A stretch of 52,286 bases of DNA from a virus: the IMG/VR virus record IMGVR_UViG_3300030012_002942, positions 1 to 52,286 of that record; one strand, written 5' to 3'. The translations under genes and the position numbers were made by a program. Of the stretch, positions 42,398-52,064 are shown one piece after another. Each line of letters begins with the position of its first letter. Position 1 is the first letter of the stretch. A model generated the notes under the pieces. It saw only the letters and a list, made by a program, of their open reading frames with translations, ran no database searches and was not told the DNA's origin.

Positions 42398-45103
42398 ATG
42401 ATTGAAACTACTTTAGCAGAAGGCGTCAATAGGGTTACCCTAGGATTAAGTGCTCCTACAACTAACACACAAGGTATTGCCAATGAAAATACACTAAACG
42501 GTATTTTTCTTTACACTCGCCTCCCAGTTCGAATCTGGGGGATGAACTCATCTAACGTATGGTCTGAAGTCACAGCACTCACTGGTGAAGCTGGTTCTCG
42601 TATGAGAACAGTTATCCTAGATGATACAGAAGTGACAAGAGTATTTTACCAGTCTACTGGCGCTGACAATGTAGTTATTCGTCTTTTGCGCAGAAACTCT
42701 ATTCAGCAAGATACTCCTGGCGAAGTTGTCAGAGTGCCAGGTCCATCTGGCTCGGCTGGTCCTGCTGGTCCCGCCGGTCCTGCTGGTTCTCAAGGTCCTG
42801 TCGGTGCCCCATTCGAAATTGTTCAAACATATAACTCTTTAGCTGAGCTTATTGGTGGCAGTATTCCAGACGGTAAGTTCGCTATTGTAGGGGGAACTCT
42901 TCCTGTAACAGAGGAAGACTACGGAAAGCTCTACTTGCGTGATGATGATGAGTGGGTATATGTTACAGATATGTCTGTCCAAGGAACCCAAGGTGTTGCC
43001 GGCGCAACAGGCATTCAAGGTCCCGCCGGTCCCCAGGGTCCAGCCGGTCCCCAGGGTCCTGCTGGTGCTGACGGTTCAGCACAAGCTCTGAGCGTACCTA
43101 CTCACACTCATACAGGTAGTTTACAGATAGACATCCCAGGCGCAAATACCACTTGGAGTGTCAGCCCAACAAAATACTACAAGTCAGACTTTGACAACCT
43201 CAGTCCGTCCCAGCAGGATGATTATACTAACTCTGGAAATACTGGCAAGATAGCATCAATTTCAAACGCTCTTCCTTCTAATGTTCACAAGTCAAAGCTT
43301 AGCGTTGGTGGTCACGATTATGAAAACCCTAGCAACTCTAATGGCTACCACTCTACTTATGTTACTGATCCCAAAAGCGGTTGGGCTCCTCTGCATGAAT
43401 ATCTTGGCGAAGACGACCCACGTTTCGTAACAAGAATGAATGGCTACCAACCCGGTTTTGACAGTTGGCAATCTAACCTTAATCCCGGACAGAAGTCGGT
43501 ACCTAGGTTCTATACTTATGGTCCTATGGGCGGCGGTCCCGAGGGTGCTAAAATAGATGTTACTGGATCTATCATTTTAGATCCTCAGTCCAATATATTT
43601 ATTGGCTCTCCAACCGGTCCAGGGATGAGCAAGTACCCCGAGGAGTGGACCGCAGGAGATGATGATTGTCTTATTATTACTCGTAATATGTTTGTTAACA
43701 ACTCCAACGACACTTATTACCAATTTGGCGACCGCCGATCAGTCGTCGCTTTTGCAAGTTCATCATATATTCACTTTAAGGACTCTCAGGCTCACTTTGA
43801 CACCTTGGCTGGTGGTAAAATAACATACACAGAAGCATCGCCATTCGCAGGGCGGCCGGATGTAACGAAGACTTTGCTTGGCGAGGATTTTCATACTGGC
43901 AAGACAAAGTTTTTCTTGCCTGAGCTTACAGCGTTTGATAATGGCGGAGAAATTGAATGTAGGAACACTACTTTAGTTCGAGATATGATGGTTGATCCAG
44001 GGCTTACTGTTGACAAGCTTACAATCAAAAAGAATGTCTCAAACCCTCTTGGCTACAGTAACCTCGCCTGTCACGTCGATGCAGATTTTACAGGAAACAC
44101 TCATTTTTCGACTAAATACAATGGCAATACTGCCCCTGATCCAGATGAGGACTCCAGCGTTCTTTTCACTCATAAGTTAGGTGTTGGTCAAACCCCAACT
44201 CCAACTGCCCTTTTCCAATCTCATGTAGATATTACCCGCCTTCATCTTGGTAAGGGGATATCATACACTACAAACTCTGGTTATCTGAGGGGCATTGGTA
44301 GTACCCAACCAGCAGGCACTAACTCTCCTCTTATGATCCGCCAACCTGGTGTACACTTTGGTCACGGCATACTTGTTGAGTGTCCTTTTGCAGGGCAAAA
44401 CACCCAAGGGTGGGGAATTCGTGTTGATAGCACCAAAGAGCTAGTGTTCCAAGCATTCCAGCTTGATGGTAATGGCGACCTCGTAGACGGCACATACAAC
44501 AATGCAGGCTTTGGTCGAGGTTACTTAATCGACGGCACCGATGTGGGGCAGATTACATTTACGGGACAGCACAGATCTTTGCCAGATGTTGGCACTGTGT
44601 CTGATTTTGAAGATAAGGTTGGACTAATCGTAGTCTCGACAGGCAAGTATGGCTCGATGGGTCAAGAAGATATTAGCATTAATGATGCGATGCCTAAGGT
44701 AGCTTTATGTAGTCAGGCTAATGACAAGCGAGCTTACGGTGTTGTTTCGAATGTTGAGGACGCAGACAGTGACGAGAGAAGGTTTACTCTTGGTCTCTGG
44801 GGGTCAGCAATGGAAAAACCTGAAGGCGACGATCGTGTTATCATCAACTCCGTAGGGGAAGGTGCAATGTGGATTACAAACATCAATGGCAACATTGAGA
44901 ATGGTGACTACATCACATCCTCAGAGGTCCCAGGTTATGGCATGAAGCAGGATGATGACCTACTTCATAACTACACCGTAGCTAAGATCACTATGGATTG
45001 TGACTTTGACCTTGGTTCTTCAGAATATCAGTGTGAGGAGATCGAACACAATGGTCAGACATATAAGCGAGCATTTGTAGGTGTAACCTATCACTGCGGG
45101 TAA
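42398..45103 (+). CDS. Collagen-like tail fibre protein with C-terminal chaperone-like domain
   Basis: Two runs of Gly-X-Y triplets, near residues 113-136 and 200-227 (GPAGPAGPAG and GPQGPAGPQGPAG), give a collagen triple helix. Between and after are fibre domains rich in Gly, Asn, Thr. The last about 160 residues hold GDYITSSEVPGYGMKQDDD then HNYTVAKITMDCDF, a trimerisation or self-cleaving chaperone end often seen on marine phage fibres. It is a candidate for host recognition. The collagen part is repetitive at DNA level. Confidence 0.82.
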   Translation: MIETTLAEGVNRVTLGLSAPTTNTQGIANENTLNGIFLYTRLPVRIWGMNSSNVWSEVTALTGEAGSRMRTVILDDTEVTRVFYQSTGADNVVIRLLRRNSIQQDTPGEVVRVPGPSGSAGPAGPAGPAGSQGPVGAPFEIVQTYNSLAELIGGSIPDGKFAIVGGTLPVTEEDYGKLYLRDDDEWVYVTDMSVQGTQGVAGATGIQGPAGPQGPAGPQGPAGADGSAQALSVPTHTHTGSLQIDIPGANTTWSVSPTKYYKSDFDNLSPSQQDDYTNSGNTGKIASISNALPSNVHKSKLSVGGHDYENPSNSNGYHSTYVTDPKSGWAPLHEYLGEDDPRFVTRMNGYQPGFDSWQSNLNPGQKSVPRFYTYGPMGGGPEGAKIDVTGSIILDPQSNIFIGSPTGPGMSKYPEEWTAGDDDCLIITRNMFVNNSNDTYYQFGDRRSVVAFASSSYIHFKDSQAHFDTLAGGKITYTEASPFAGRPDVTKTLLGEDFHTGKTKFFLPELTAFDNGGEIECRNTTLVRDMMVDPGLTVDKLTIKKNVSNPLGYSNLACHVDADFTGNTHFSTKYNGNTAPDPDEDSSVLFTHKLGVGQTPTPTALFQSHVDITRLHLGKGISYTTNSGYLRGIGSTQPAGTNSPLMIRQPGVHFGHGILVECPFAGQNTQGWGIRVDSTKELVFQAFQLDGNGDLVDGTYNNAGFGRGYLIDGTDVGQITFTGQHRSLPDVGTVSDFEDKVGLIVVSTGKYGSMGQEDISINDAMPKVALCSQANDKRAYGVVSNVEDADSDERRFTLGLWGSAMEKPEGDDRVIINSVGEGAMWITNINGNIENGDYITSSEVPGYGMKQDDDLLHNYTVAKITMDCDFDLGSSEYQCEEIEHNGQTYKRAFVGVTYHCG

Positions 45104-45169
45104 TAAAAGTAAACAAACAACTTTTTTACCTATATAATGTGTCTGATTGTTAGAAGAAAGTGAGGGCTT

Positions 45170-46090
45170 GTGAGAGCCGACCCTTTTGAGAGATTTAAAG
45201 ATCTAAAAGATAATCACTGCTGGCAGTATGAAGTAAGGTTACGGAACACTGAAGCAGACCTAGAGGAACTAGGGAAGTCGGCGTCTTGGGCAGAAAAGCT
45301 CAGGACTGCCGACTTTTACTTTTCCTATGTGGACAAGACGAACAAGGAAGAGTGCACCGAGATCAAGGCTTTTATCGAGCGTCATGAGTTTCTTGGCATT
45401 CTTCCTAACCGTCCAACTCACAGGTTCACAGCCCGGCTCAAGGATACAAACACTTTGGCAGGTGTCATCGTGATGGCAACTCCTAATGCTTTTAGTCACT
45501 TGTTGGGCAAAGAAAATAAAAACATCATAAAGCTAGTATCAAGAGGAGCTTCAATTAGTTGGGCTCCAAAGAACCTAGGGTCTTGGCTGTTGTCACGAGC
45601 CTGCAAGTGGATGGTTCAGAACACAGAGTTCAGAGCCTTTGAGGCATACAGTGATCCACTAGCTAAAGAGCTAGGAACAATCTATCAAGCGTTGAACTGG
45701 AACTACCTAGGACAAACATCAGGAACTGCGAAAGTATACAGAGATCCAAACGCCCTTGAAAAGGGTTGGTTCAGCGACCGAGAGTTTCGCAAGAAATCAA
45801 AGTATCGACGCTATGCTGAAGCAGTGGGCATATCTTATGAGGAATGGAAAAAATACTTAGGTAAGTACACTCCTAAATGGGATGAAATGCCTTCTGGTCT
45901 AAAGGATAAGATCAAAGAACAAGAGCGTCTTTTCCGAGACAGTTGCGACTGCCGAGTGGTACCAGCAAAACACAAGTACTGCTACATTTTGGGCAGATCA
46001 AAAAAAGAAACTAAACACTTGAGAAATTTGTTTGTACAATGTAATCCTAAACGGGCAAACCTCCCGTATCCAAAAGAAAGAGGGGAATAG
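45170..46090 (+). CDS. Mom-like / GNAT-fold DNA modification candidate
   Basis: GTG start at 45170. The region FTARLKDTNTLAGVIVMATP, then ISWAPKNLGSWLLSRA and FEAYSDPLAKELGTIYQALNW matches proteins annotated as Mom-family, which in phage Mu change adenine to a carbamoylmethyl form and block restriction. They have a GNAT-like fold. The C-terminal third is basic, with KYCYILGRSKKE. It sits directly before groEL. Assignment is by motif memory; activity unproven. Confidence 0.6.
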   Translation: MRADPFERFKDLKDNHCWQYEVRLRNTEADLEELGKSASWAEKLRTADFYFSYVDKTNKEECTEIKAFIERHEFLGILPNRPTHRFTARLKDTNTLAGVIVMATPNAFSHLLGKENKNIIKLVSRGASISWAPKNLGSWLLSRACKWMVQNTEFRAFEAYSDPLAKELGTIYQALNWNYLGQTSGTAKVYRDPNALEKGWFSDREFRKKSKYRRYAEAVGISYEEWKKYLGKYTPKWDEMPSGLKDKIKEQERLFRDSCDCRVVPAKHKYCYILGRSKKETKHLRNLFVQCNPKRANLPYPKERGE

Positions 46091-47686
<1,596 letters not shown>

Positions 47687-47722
47687 GTCGGGAGACTAAT
47701 TAGAACAGTCGGTTTCATAGCT

Positions 47723-47758
47723 AAAAAGACCAGAGTATTTTATGCCTGGTCTTTTTTT
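47723..47758 (+). terminator. Rho-independent terminator after groEL
   Basis: AAAAAGACCAG (47723-47733) pairs with CTGGTCTTTTT (47746-47756), 11 pairs with a 12-base loop, followed by T's to 47758. It ends the groEL transcript. Confidence 0.85.
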
Positions 47759-47772
47759 ATGGAGGTTGCCCC

Positions 47773-48231
47773 ATGAGTGACGAAACATTAAAAATAGTTC
47801 TACAAAAAATTGAAAATATGGAGAACAAAATCTCAAGTGCTAAGTCGCTTAATGGGGGTTTTGATAAGTTGGCTAATGATGTCGAGCACATCAAAGATAC
47901 ACAGGTAACTATCCTAGAAGGAGTCAGAGGAGTAAAGCAGAATCTTTATGAGCCAGACTCAGGTCTTTTTAGTCGTGTTAAGGAACTCGAAACAGAGTCC
48001 CAGAGAAGGATGGAATACATACAGGAGTCAAAACCAGCTTTGGAATTCTCTAAAGAACTCGCAGTCTGGAAGAAACATGCCGACAAAGAACTCGAACAGT
48101 TTGAAAAACTTCAGATTGAATTTGAAAAGCTCAAAGACTGGAAGGACGGAGCCCAGAAAGTTATTTGGCTCATAGCAACTGCCGCTGGTGGTATGTGGGT
48201 TAAGCACTTTATGGATCTGATGATGAAATGA
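47773..48231 (+). CDS. Coiled-coil protein with C-terminal membrane segment (XhlA-like)
   Basis: A long coiled-coil (about residues 5-115) is followed by a single hydrophobic helix VIWLIATAAGGMWVKHFM near the C-terminus. This layout is like XhlA/hemolysin-like lysis accessory proteins. Start has GGAGG upstream. Its stop overlaps the next ATG (ATGA). Lysis role is inferred from shape and neighbours. Confidence 0.55.
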   Translation: MSDETLKIVLQKIENMENKISSAKSLNGGFDKLANDVEHIKDTQVTILEGVRGVKQNLYEPDSGLFSRVKELETESQRRMEYIQESKPALEFSKELAVWKKHADKELEQFEKLQIEFEKLKDWKDGAQKVIWLIATAAGGMWVKHFMDLMMK

Positions 48232-48368
48232 CCATCTTTGTTATCACTGCAATTGTTTTTTCCATTCCCACAGTTTACTATCGAGCCAAGTATCTACAGT
48301 CAGAGAAAGACAGAAAGAGAATAATTAAAGATCAGTGGAAGTGGCAATGGGAAGACTGGGGAGAGTGA
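48228..48368 (+). CDS. Small membrane protein, 46 aa
   Basis: Starts at ATG 48228, overlapping the previous stop. MTIFVITAIVFSIPTVYY is a membrane segment; the rest is basic then ends KWQWEDWGE. It fits a small holin or spanin-like protein but has no clear family. Confidence 0.5.
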   Translation: MTIFVITAIVFSIPTVYYRAKYLQSEKDRKRIIKDQWKWQWEDWGE

Positions 48369-48369
48369 A

Positions 48370-48729
48370 ATGAGAAACTGGAAGCCTATCTTCATAGAGA
48401 ATAGCCGTATACCTGTGTGGCTTTCTTATTTGGCACCAATAAACATTGGAGCGATCACGCTCTTCTTCCTCGTCTTTAGTCGGGATACAATGAGCGAAGA
48501 GACGAAGCGCCATGAGACCATCCACTTCCAGCAGATGTTGGAAACTTTATTAATCGGATTTATAATCCTTTATTATTGGGACTATCTCAAAGGATATATA
48601 AAATACAAAAACGGAAAAATAGCTTATTATAGCATACGAGCAGAACAAGAAGCCTATCAAAAAGAAGCGTCAGGCTTTTATTCTGACCGCCGTAAACGCT
48701 GGCGATGGATTTGGGAATATAAAGTTTAG
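48370..48729 (+). CDS. Membrane protein with HExxH zinc-protease-like motif
   Basis: The 119-residue protein has two membrane helices (IPVWLSYLAPINIGAITLF and LLIGFIILYYWDYL) with RHETIHFQQ (His 48, Glu 49, His 52) between, and AEQEAY near residue 91-96 as a possible third ligand. This H-E-x-x-H plus Glu layout occurs in small membrane metallopeptidase-like proteins of phages. Activity unproven. It is followed by a CTATTTATAG string at 48735-48744. Confidence 0.55.
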   Translation: MRNWKPIFIENSRIPVWLSYLAPINIGAITLFFLVFSRDTMSEETKRHETIHFQQMLETLLIGFIILYYWDYLKGYIKYKNGKIAYYSIRAEQEAYQKEASGFYSDRRKRWRWIWEYKV

Positions 48730-48746
48730 GTAGACTATTTATAGTT

Positions 48747-49367
48747 ATGGATAATAAACTAATCTTTGAGAACTGGCGCACCTTTATAATAAATGAGAGC
48801 CTGCCGCCACCCCCTGGGACTGAAAACATCGAGACAATCGGTGAGCTTGTAGAATACTTTAAGAACGCAGAGCCATCTGTTCTGAAGAAGATGTTCGCTA
48901 AGTACGGGAAGGCGGGTGCAAAAATCCTTGGAACTGCTGGTGCCGCTTTGGCAACCACGGGTTTCGGCGCAGGTGCCGGAGCCGCTGCTGGCGTCGCTGC
49001 TGTTGCTGGTGGCGCTTTAGCCCAAAAACTAGTTGAAGACATCCTGACTGCCGGCGCTTTGATGTTTGCCAATGTGGAAGATGGAACGTACCAAGAGGGT
49101 TCTGCAATTAGTTTTTTTGACTTAGACGACAAGGTACAAGCTTTCTTGAGAGATACAGAACATGGTGTCAAGGATGCGGTGAAGGGCAAAATATCAAGAA
49201 TGGAAAAAGAGGCTATAGATAAAATGATATTACACGTCAGAAAAAAAGCCAAAGAATTTTCACCAGATACAAAATTACAAGACGCTCTTGGAACCACAGC
49301 CCAGGAAATCATGGATAAACAGTTCAGAGATGAGAATGATATCAGGATTCAAACTGGCGGACGCTGA
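48747..49367 (+). CDS. Glycine/alanine-rich protein with capsid-targeting-like N-terminus
   Basis: The N-terminus MDNKLIFENWRTFIINES contains the same W-x-T-F/F-x-x-F pattern as genes 20563 and 21425 and ends in I-N-E|S. After an amphipathic helix, residues about 55-90 form a Gly/Ala stretch (GTAGAALATTGFGAGAGAAA) able to insert in membrane. The rest is a charged helix. A packaged membrane-active internal protein is a fair guess. The ATG follows CTATTTATAGTT without a normal ribosome site. Confidence 0.5.
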   Translation: MDNKLIFENWRTFIINESLPPPPGTENIETIGELVEYFKNAEPSVLKKMFAKYGKAGAKILGTAGAALATTGFGAGAGAAAGVAAVAGGALAQKLVEDILTAGALMFANVEDGTYQEGSAISFFDLDDKVQAFLRDTEHGVKDAVKGKISRMEKEAIDKMILHVRKKAKEFSPDTKLQDALGTTAQEIMDKQFRDENDIRIQTGGR

Positions 49368-49403
49368 CCTGCGTAAAATAAATAAAACTTAAATAAATAA
49401 AAC

Positions 49404-49434
49404 TTGACACCCACTCGTTACATGATACTATAAT
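49404..49434 (+). promoter_or_regulatory. Promoter before gene 49453
   Basis: Consensus TTGACA at 49404-49409, then 16 bases and TACTATAAT at 49426-49434; either TACTAT (16) or TATAAT (19) may be the -10. A GGGAG ribosome site follows. Confidence 0.7.
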
Positions 49435-49452
49435 AATGTAGGGAGAAGAGAT

Positions 49453-50088
49453 ATGGGTTATTGGCATCAAATGTATCCTCGTCCAAAGCGCTCTGAGCGA
49501 GTAGAAGTTCCTAACGGCGAAGCTCGTTTCGAGTCGCTGATGGCTAAGAAGTTATCAGAACGTGATCGTAAGTTTGCTGAGTCTCTTAAGAAGCAGTTTG
49601 AGGACGGCGGCGAACTGTCTGTCAAGCAGATTGAGTGTATTGATAAGATGGAGCAACGCTACTCCCCCGAGGCACAACTCAAGCGGGAGCGCTGGGCTCA
49701 GTCCTACAAGAAAGAGCACCGCCCCACGGCTTTGATCTGTGCGAACTACTACGCTACAACCACATATTTCCGTGATCTATCTCTTAAGATTGCTACGGAC
49801 GAGGACTTCGTTCCCACTCAAAAGCAGTTCAACGCTCTTACAAAAAACAAGTATGCCCTAAAGGCTATCAAGGCTGCGACTGAGCCGCCTGCTTTTCCAG
49901 TAGGCTCTCTTTGCAAAGTGCGAGCTAACTTCAACTTGGTCAATGATCGCAAGCTTCATGACCAAGTGGGCTTAGTGGTGGCTAACCACGCCAAAGGGCT
50001 CTACGCTTCCTCAACCATTCTTGTAAATGGCGAGCAAGTCAAGCTTCAAGACCGCTGCTTGAAAGCTGCGGCAAAGAAAAAGAAATAA
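49453..50088 (+). CDS. Basic protein with C-terminal SH3-like end, 211 aa
   Basis: Charged and helical first 150 residues (MAKKLSERDRKFAESLKKQ, then QIECIDKMEQRYS). The end FPVGSLCKVRANF… GLVVANHAKG… ILVNGEQVKLQ follows the barrel pattern of the tiny genes at 30081-33853. The C-terminus is Lys-rich. Function unknown; the shared barrel links it to that group. Confidence 0.6.
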   Translation: MGYWHQMYPRPKRSERVEVPNGEARFESLMAKKLSERDRKFAESLKKQFEDGGELSVKQIECIDKMEQRYSPEAQLKRERWAQSYKKEHRPTALICANYYATTTYFRDLSLKIATDEDFVPTQKQFNALTKNKYALKAIKAATEPPAFPVGSLCKVRANFNLVNDRKLHDQVGLVVANHAKGLYASSTILVNGEQVKLQDRCLKAAAKKKK

Positions 50089-50089
50089 C

Positions 50090-50118
50090 TTAAACAACAA
50101 ATAACAATAGGGTATAAT
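50090..50118 (+). promoter_or_regulatory. Promoter before gene 50140
   Basis: TTAAAC at 50090-50095, 17 bases, TATAAT at 50113-50118, overlapping the end of the upstream gene. Same layout as 20255-20283. Confidence 0.6.
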
Positions 50119-50139
50119 CCTAGAAAGGAGGGTTCGTAT

Positions 50140-50562
50140 ATGCGAGCAACAATTAGTTTTGATGTTGATATGGAACAAGTAGAAGGTACTATGGCAGTGG
50201 TAGCATGCTCGGAAGAGCACAATCTGCGTGCTGCTGCTGATATTTTGTCCAACTATACTGTCTTAGATGGTAGCTTACTAAGTGCTCTTACTGAAGTGCT
50301 ACGCTTGTTGGAAATGTCTGCTGAACAGCTTAGGCAGTACAAGAGTATGGTTGTAAACTTTGAGAAGGCTAGACTAGAACACTCAAATCCTGCACCACCA
50401 CAGGTTGATCAAGAAGCAAGAGGTCCAGAGCCTAGTGCCGTAAATAGCTTTGCGGATGTGCGAAGAGTTATGGAAGATATGGAAGGTTTTGACAGCTTCT
50501 TGTCACAGCTACCAACTGAGGATAGTGTTGATCTAGAAGTAGAAGAAGATGAAGAATCCTAA
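50140..50562 (+). CDS. Acidic unknown protein, 140 aa
   Basis: The start has AAAGGAGG upstream. The first half (RATISFDVDMEQVEGTMAVV) is folded-looking, followed by a helix-rich part (SLLSALTEVLRLLEMSAEQL) and an acidic tail. No family recognised. It overlaps the next SH3-like gene by 14 bases. Confidence 0.55.
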   Translation: MRATISFDVDMEQVEGTMAVVACSEEHNLRAAADILSNYTVLDGSLLSALTEVLRLLEMSAEQLRQYKSMVVNFEKARLEHSNPAPPQVDQEARGPEPSAVNSFADVRRVMEDMEGFDSFLSQLPTEDSVDLEVEEDEES

Positions 50563-50770
50563 AAAGGGTGATTTAGTATATCTGCCCTCAGATATTACAC
50601 TGATTGATGACTTCACCGTCAAAAGGTGGGTCAAGCTTGAGGAGCCAACTTTGGCAGTAATGATAGAGCCTCAGGTAAACAAGGAAGACATCTACCACAG
50701 GGTCCATGTTCTAGGATCTGACTGGTATGTAAGGACAATAGATACAATGGAGGTAATGTCCCGTGCTTAA
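50549..50770 (+). CDS. Small SH3-like protein, 73 aa
   Basis: MKNPKKGDLVYLPSDITLID, then PTLAVMIEPQVN, RVHVLGSDWYV and DTMEVMSRA. Same K-G-D-L-V and M-E-V-M-S pattern as the 30081-33853 group, about 17 kb away. Overlaps its neighbour by eight bases. Confidence 0.6.
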   Translation: MKNPKKGDLVYLPSDITLIDDFTVKRWVKLEEPTLAVMIEPQVNKEDIYHRVHVLGSDWYVRTIDTMEVMSRA

Positions 50771-51074
50771 AATAGCAGAAGTCTACGAAAAACAGATTAG
50801 AGAATCAAAAGAAAATACCGACGGATCAGTTTACACTGACTTCCATAAGGTTTTTGATACTCGTGATTGTCTATTGAACATTGATTATATTGTCAGTGTC
50901 CTGCCATACGAGTTCGAGGCATCGATAGACAAGGAGAGAATTGAAAATAGTTTCCCTGTTAGCACAAAGTTTTGTAAGATAGTTGTAGATGGCAACTCAT
51001 TTAGGAAGTCAGAACTTATTGTTGTTGGTTCTTTTGAGAAGTTCTGTCGTGTTCTAAAGGGTAATCAAACGTGA
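50763..51074 (+). CDS. Unknown protein, 103 aa
   Basis: GTG start at 50763 overlaps the previous gene. TRDCLLNIDYIVSVLPYEFE and KFCKIVVDGNSFRKSELIVV read as a beta-rich domain. No family recognised. Overlaps the next start by four bases. Confidence 0.55.
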   Translation: MLKIAEVYEKQIRESKENTDGSVYTDFHKVFDTRDCLLNIDYIVSVLPYEFEASIDKERIENSFPVSTKFCKIVVDGNSFRKSELIVVGSFEKFCRVLKGNQT

Positions 51075-51805
51075 ATCTAGCAACCTGGGAAGAACTAATA
51101 GACTTTCATTGCCATCGGACACACGTCAGGGTTGACGGCGTTCTCCGCTGGAATAAAAAGTATGAACCCTTCTCGACAAGAAGGTACAATTTCTCGAATC
51201 GAAGAGATGGTAAGGTATGTCGTTTGGTCTTCCTAAATCCTGTACTAAAGGATAGCAACAACAAGACACTGATCCGAGACGGTCGGTTCATCTGGTGTAA
51301 AGATTTAGAGTACTGCGGTCTCAGTGAAAACGGGCTCCGTCAAATTTCTTTCTCTGTGGACAGGGGTAGAAAACGTTTCACGATAGAAGAAAATAATATG
51401 CTATGTGTTCCATCTAAAAGTTTTGTTAATAATAACAAATACTTTAGAAGCAAAGAGAAAGTTTTCAAGGGGTTCTCCTCAGTGCTAAACTATGATAATA
51501 CTATTGGTATGATGGCAAAGTGGGCGAAAGTTTCACAGCAAGACATCCGAGACCAGATTGATAAGGACAACCCTTTCAAACCTGGGACTCTGGTCGCCCC
51601 AAGGCTAGGGTACTTTTACCCGCAGCCCGCTCAACCACACCTTGAGCACCCACCGCTTAGTGAAACCCATCCTTATGGTATAATTTTAGGCAAATCCTTT
51701 ACAAATAACAATGAAATTGGCAGAGAATTTTATAGAGTACGCTTCGGTGATGTAACCTATGAAGGCGTCCACCCTGTCCAAATGGAGATAATAAATGAAG
51801 TTTAG
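51071..51805 (+). CDS. Unknown protein with C-terminal SH3-like region, 244 aa
   Basis: GTG start at 51071. The first 160 residues are unknown and basic. The end is PFKPGTLVAPRLGYF… PYGIILGKSFTNN… FYRVRFGDVTYEG… VQMEIINEV, the barrel pattern in a longer protein. It overlaps the glutaredoxin start by eleven bases. Confidence 0.6.
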   Translation: MNLATWEELIDFHCHRTHVRVDGVLRWNKKYEPFSTRRYNFSNRRDGKVCRLVFLNPVLKDSNNKTLIRDGRFIWCKDLEYCGLSENGLRQISFSVDRGRKRFTIEENNMLCVPSKSFVNNNKYFRSKEKVFKGFSSVLNYDNTIGMMAKWAKVSQQDIRDQIDKDNPFKPGTLVAPRLGYFYPQPAQPHLEHPPLSETHPYGIILGKSFTNNNEIGREFYRVRFGDVTYEGVHPVQMEIINEV

Positions 51806-52052
51806 ATTATATACAACGGCTAACTGCCCATATTGTCATATGGCAATCAACTTATTGACAGAGAACCAAAAAGAATTTGAATGCTATTCTTTAGACCAAA
51901 AGCCAAAGCTTCTTAATGAGATCAAACAAACATACAACTGGAAAACTGTGCCAATCGTTGTAGAAATTACTGAGGGTCAGGAGAAGTTTATCGGTGGTTT
52001 TACCGATCTCAAACAATACTTAAATAAAGGTACACAATTGCTGAAAGGCTAA
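51795..52052 (+). CDS. grx: Glutaredoxin
   Basis: The 85-residue protein has the CPYC active site (Cys 11, Cys 14), the cis-Pro segment KTVPIVV and the GGFTDL end that binds glutathione. It can reduce ribonucleotide reductase; the RNR here is at 18387. Phage T4 has a comparable NrdC. It overlaps the previous gene. Confidence 0.88.
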   Translation: MKFRLYTTANCPYCHMAINLLTENQKEFECYSLDQKPKLLNEIKQTYNWKTVPIVVEITEGQEKFIGGFTDLKQYLNKGTQLLKG

Positions 52053-52064
52053 GGAAAATAAAAT

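Noticed and set aside
48587-49312. Minus-strand open frame of 241 residues
   Set aside because: Complement of the Gly/Ala-rich gene and its upstream neighbour; long only because of biased codons, with no start signal.
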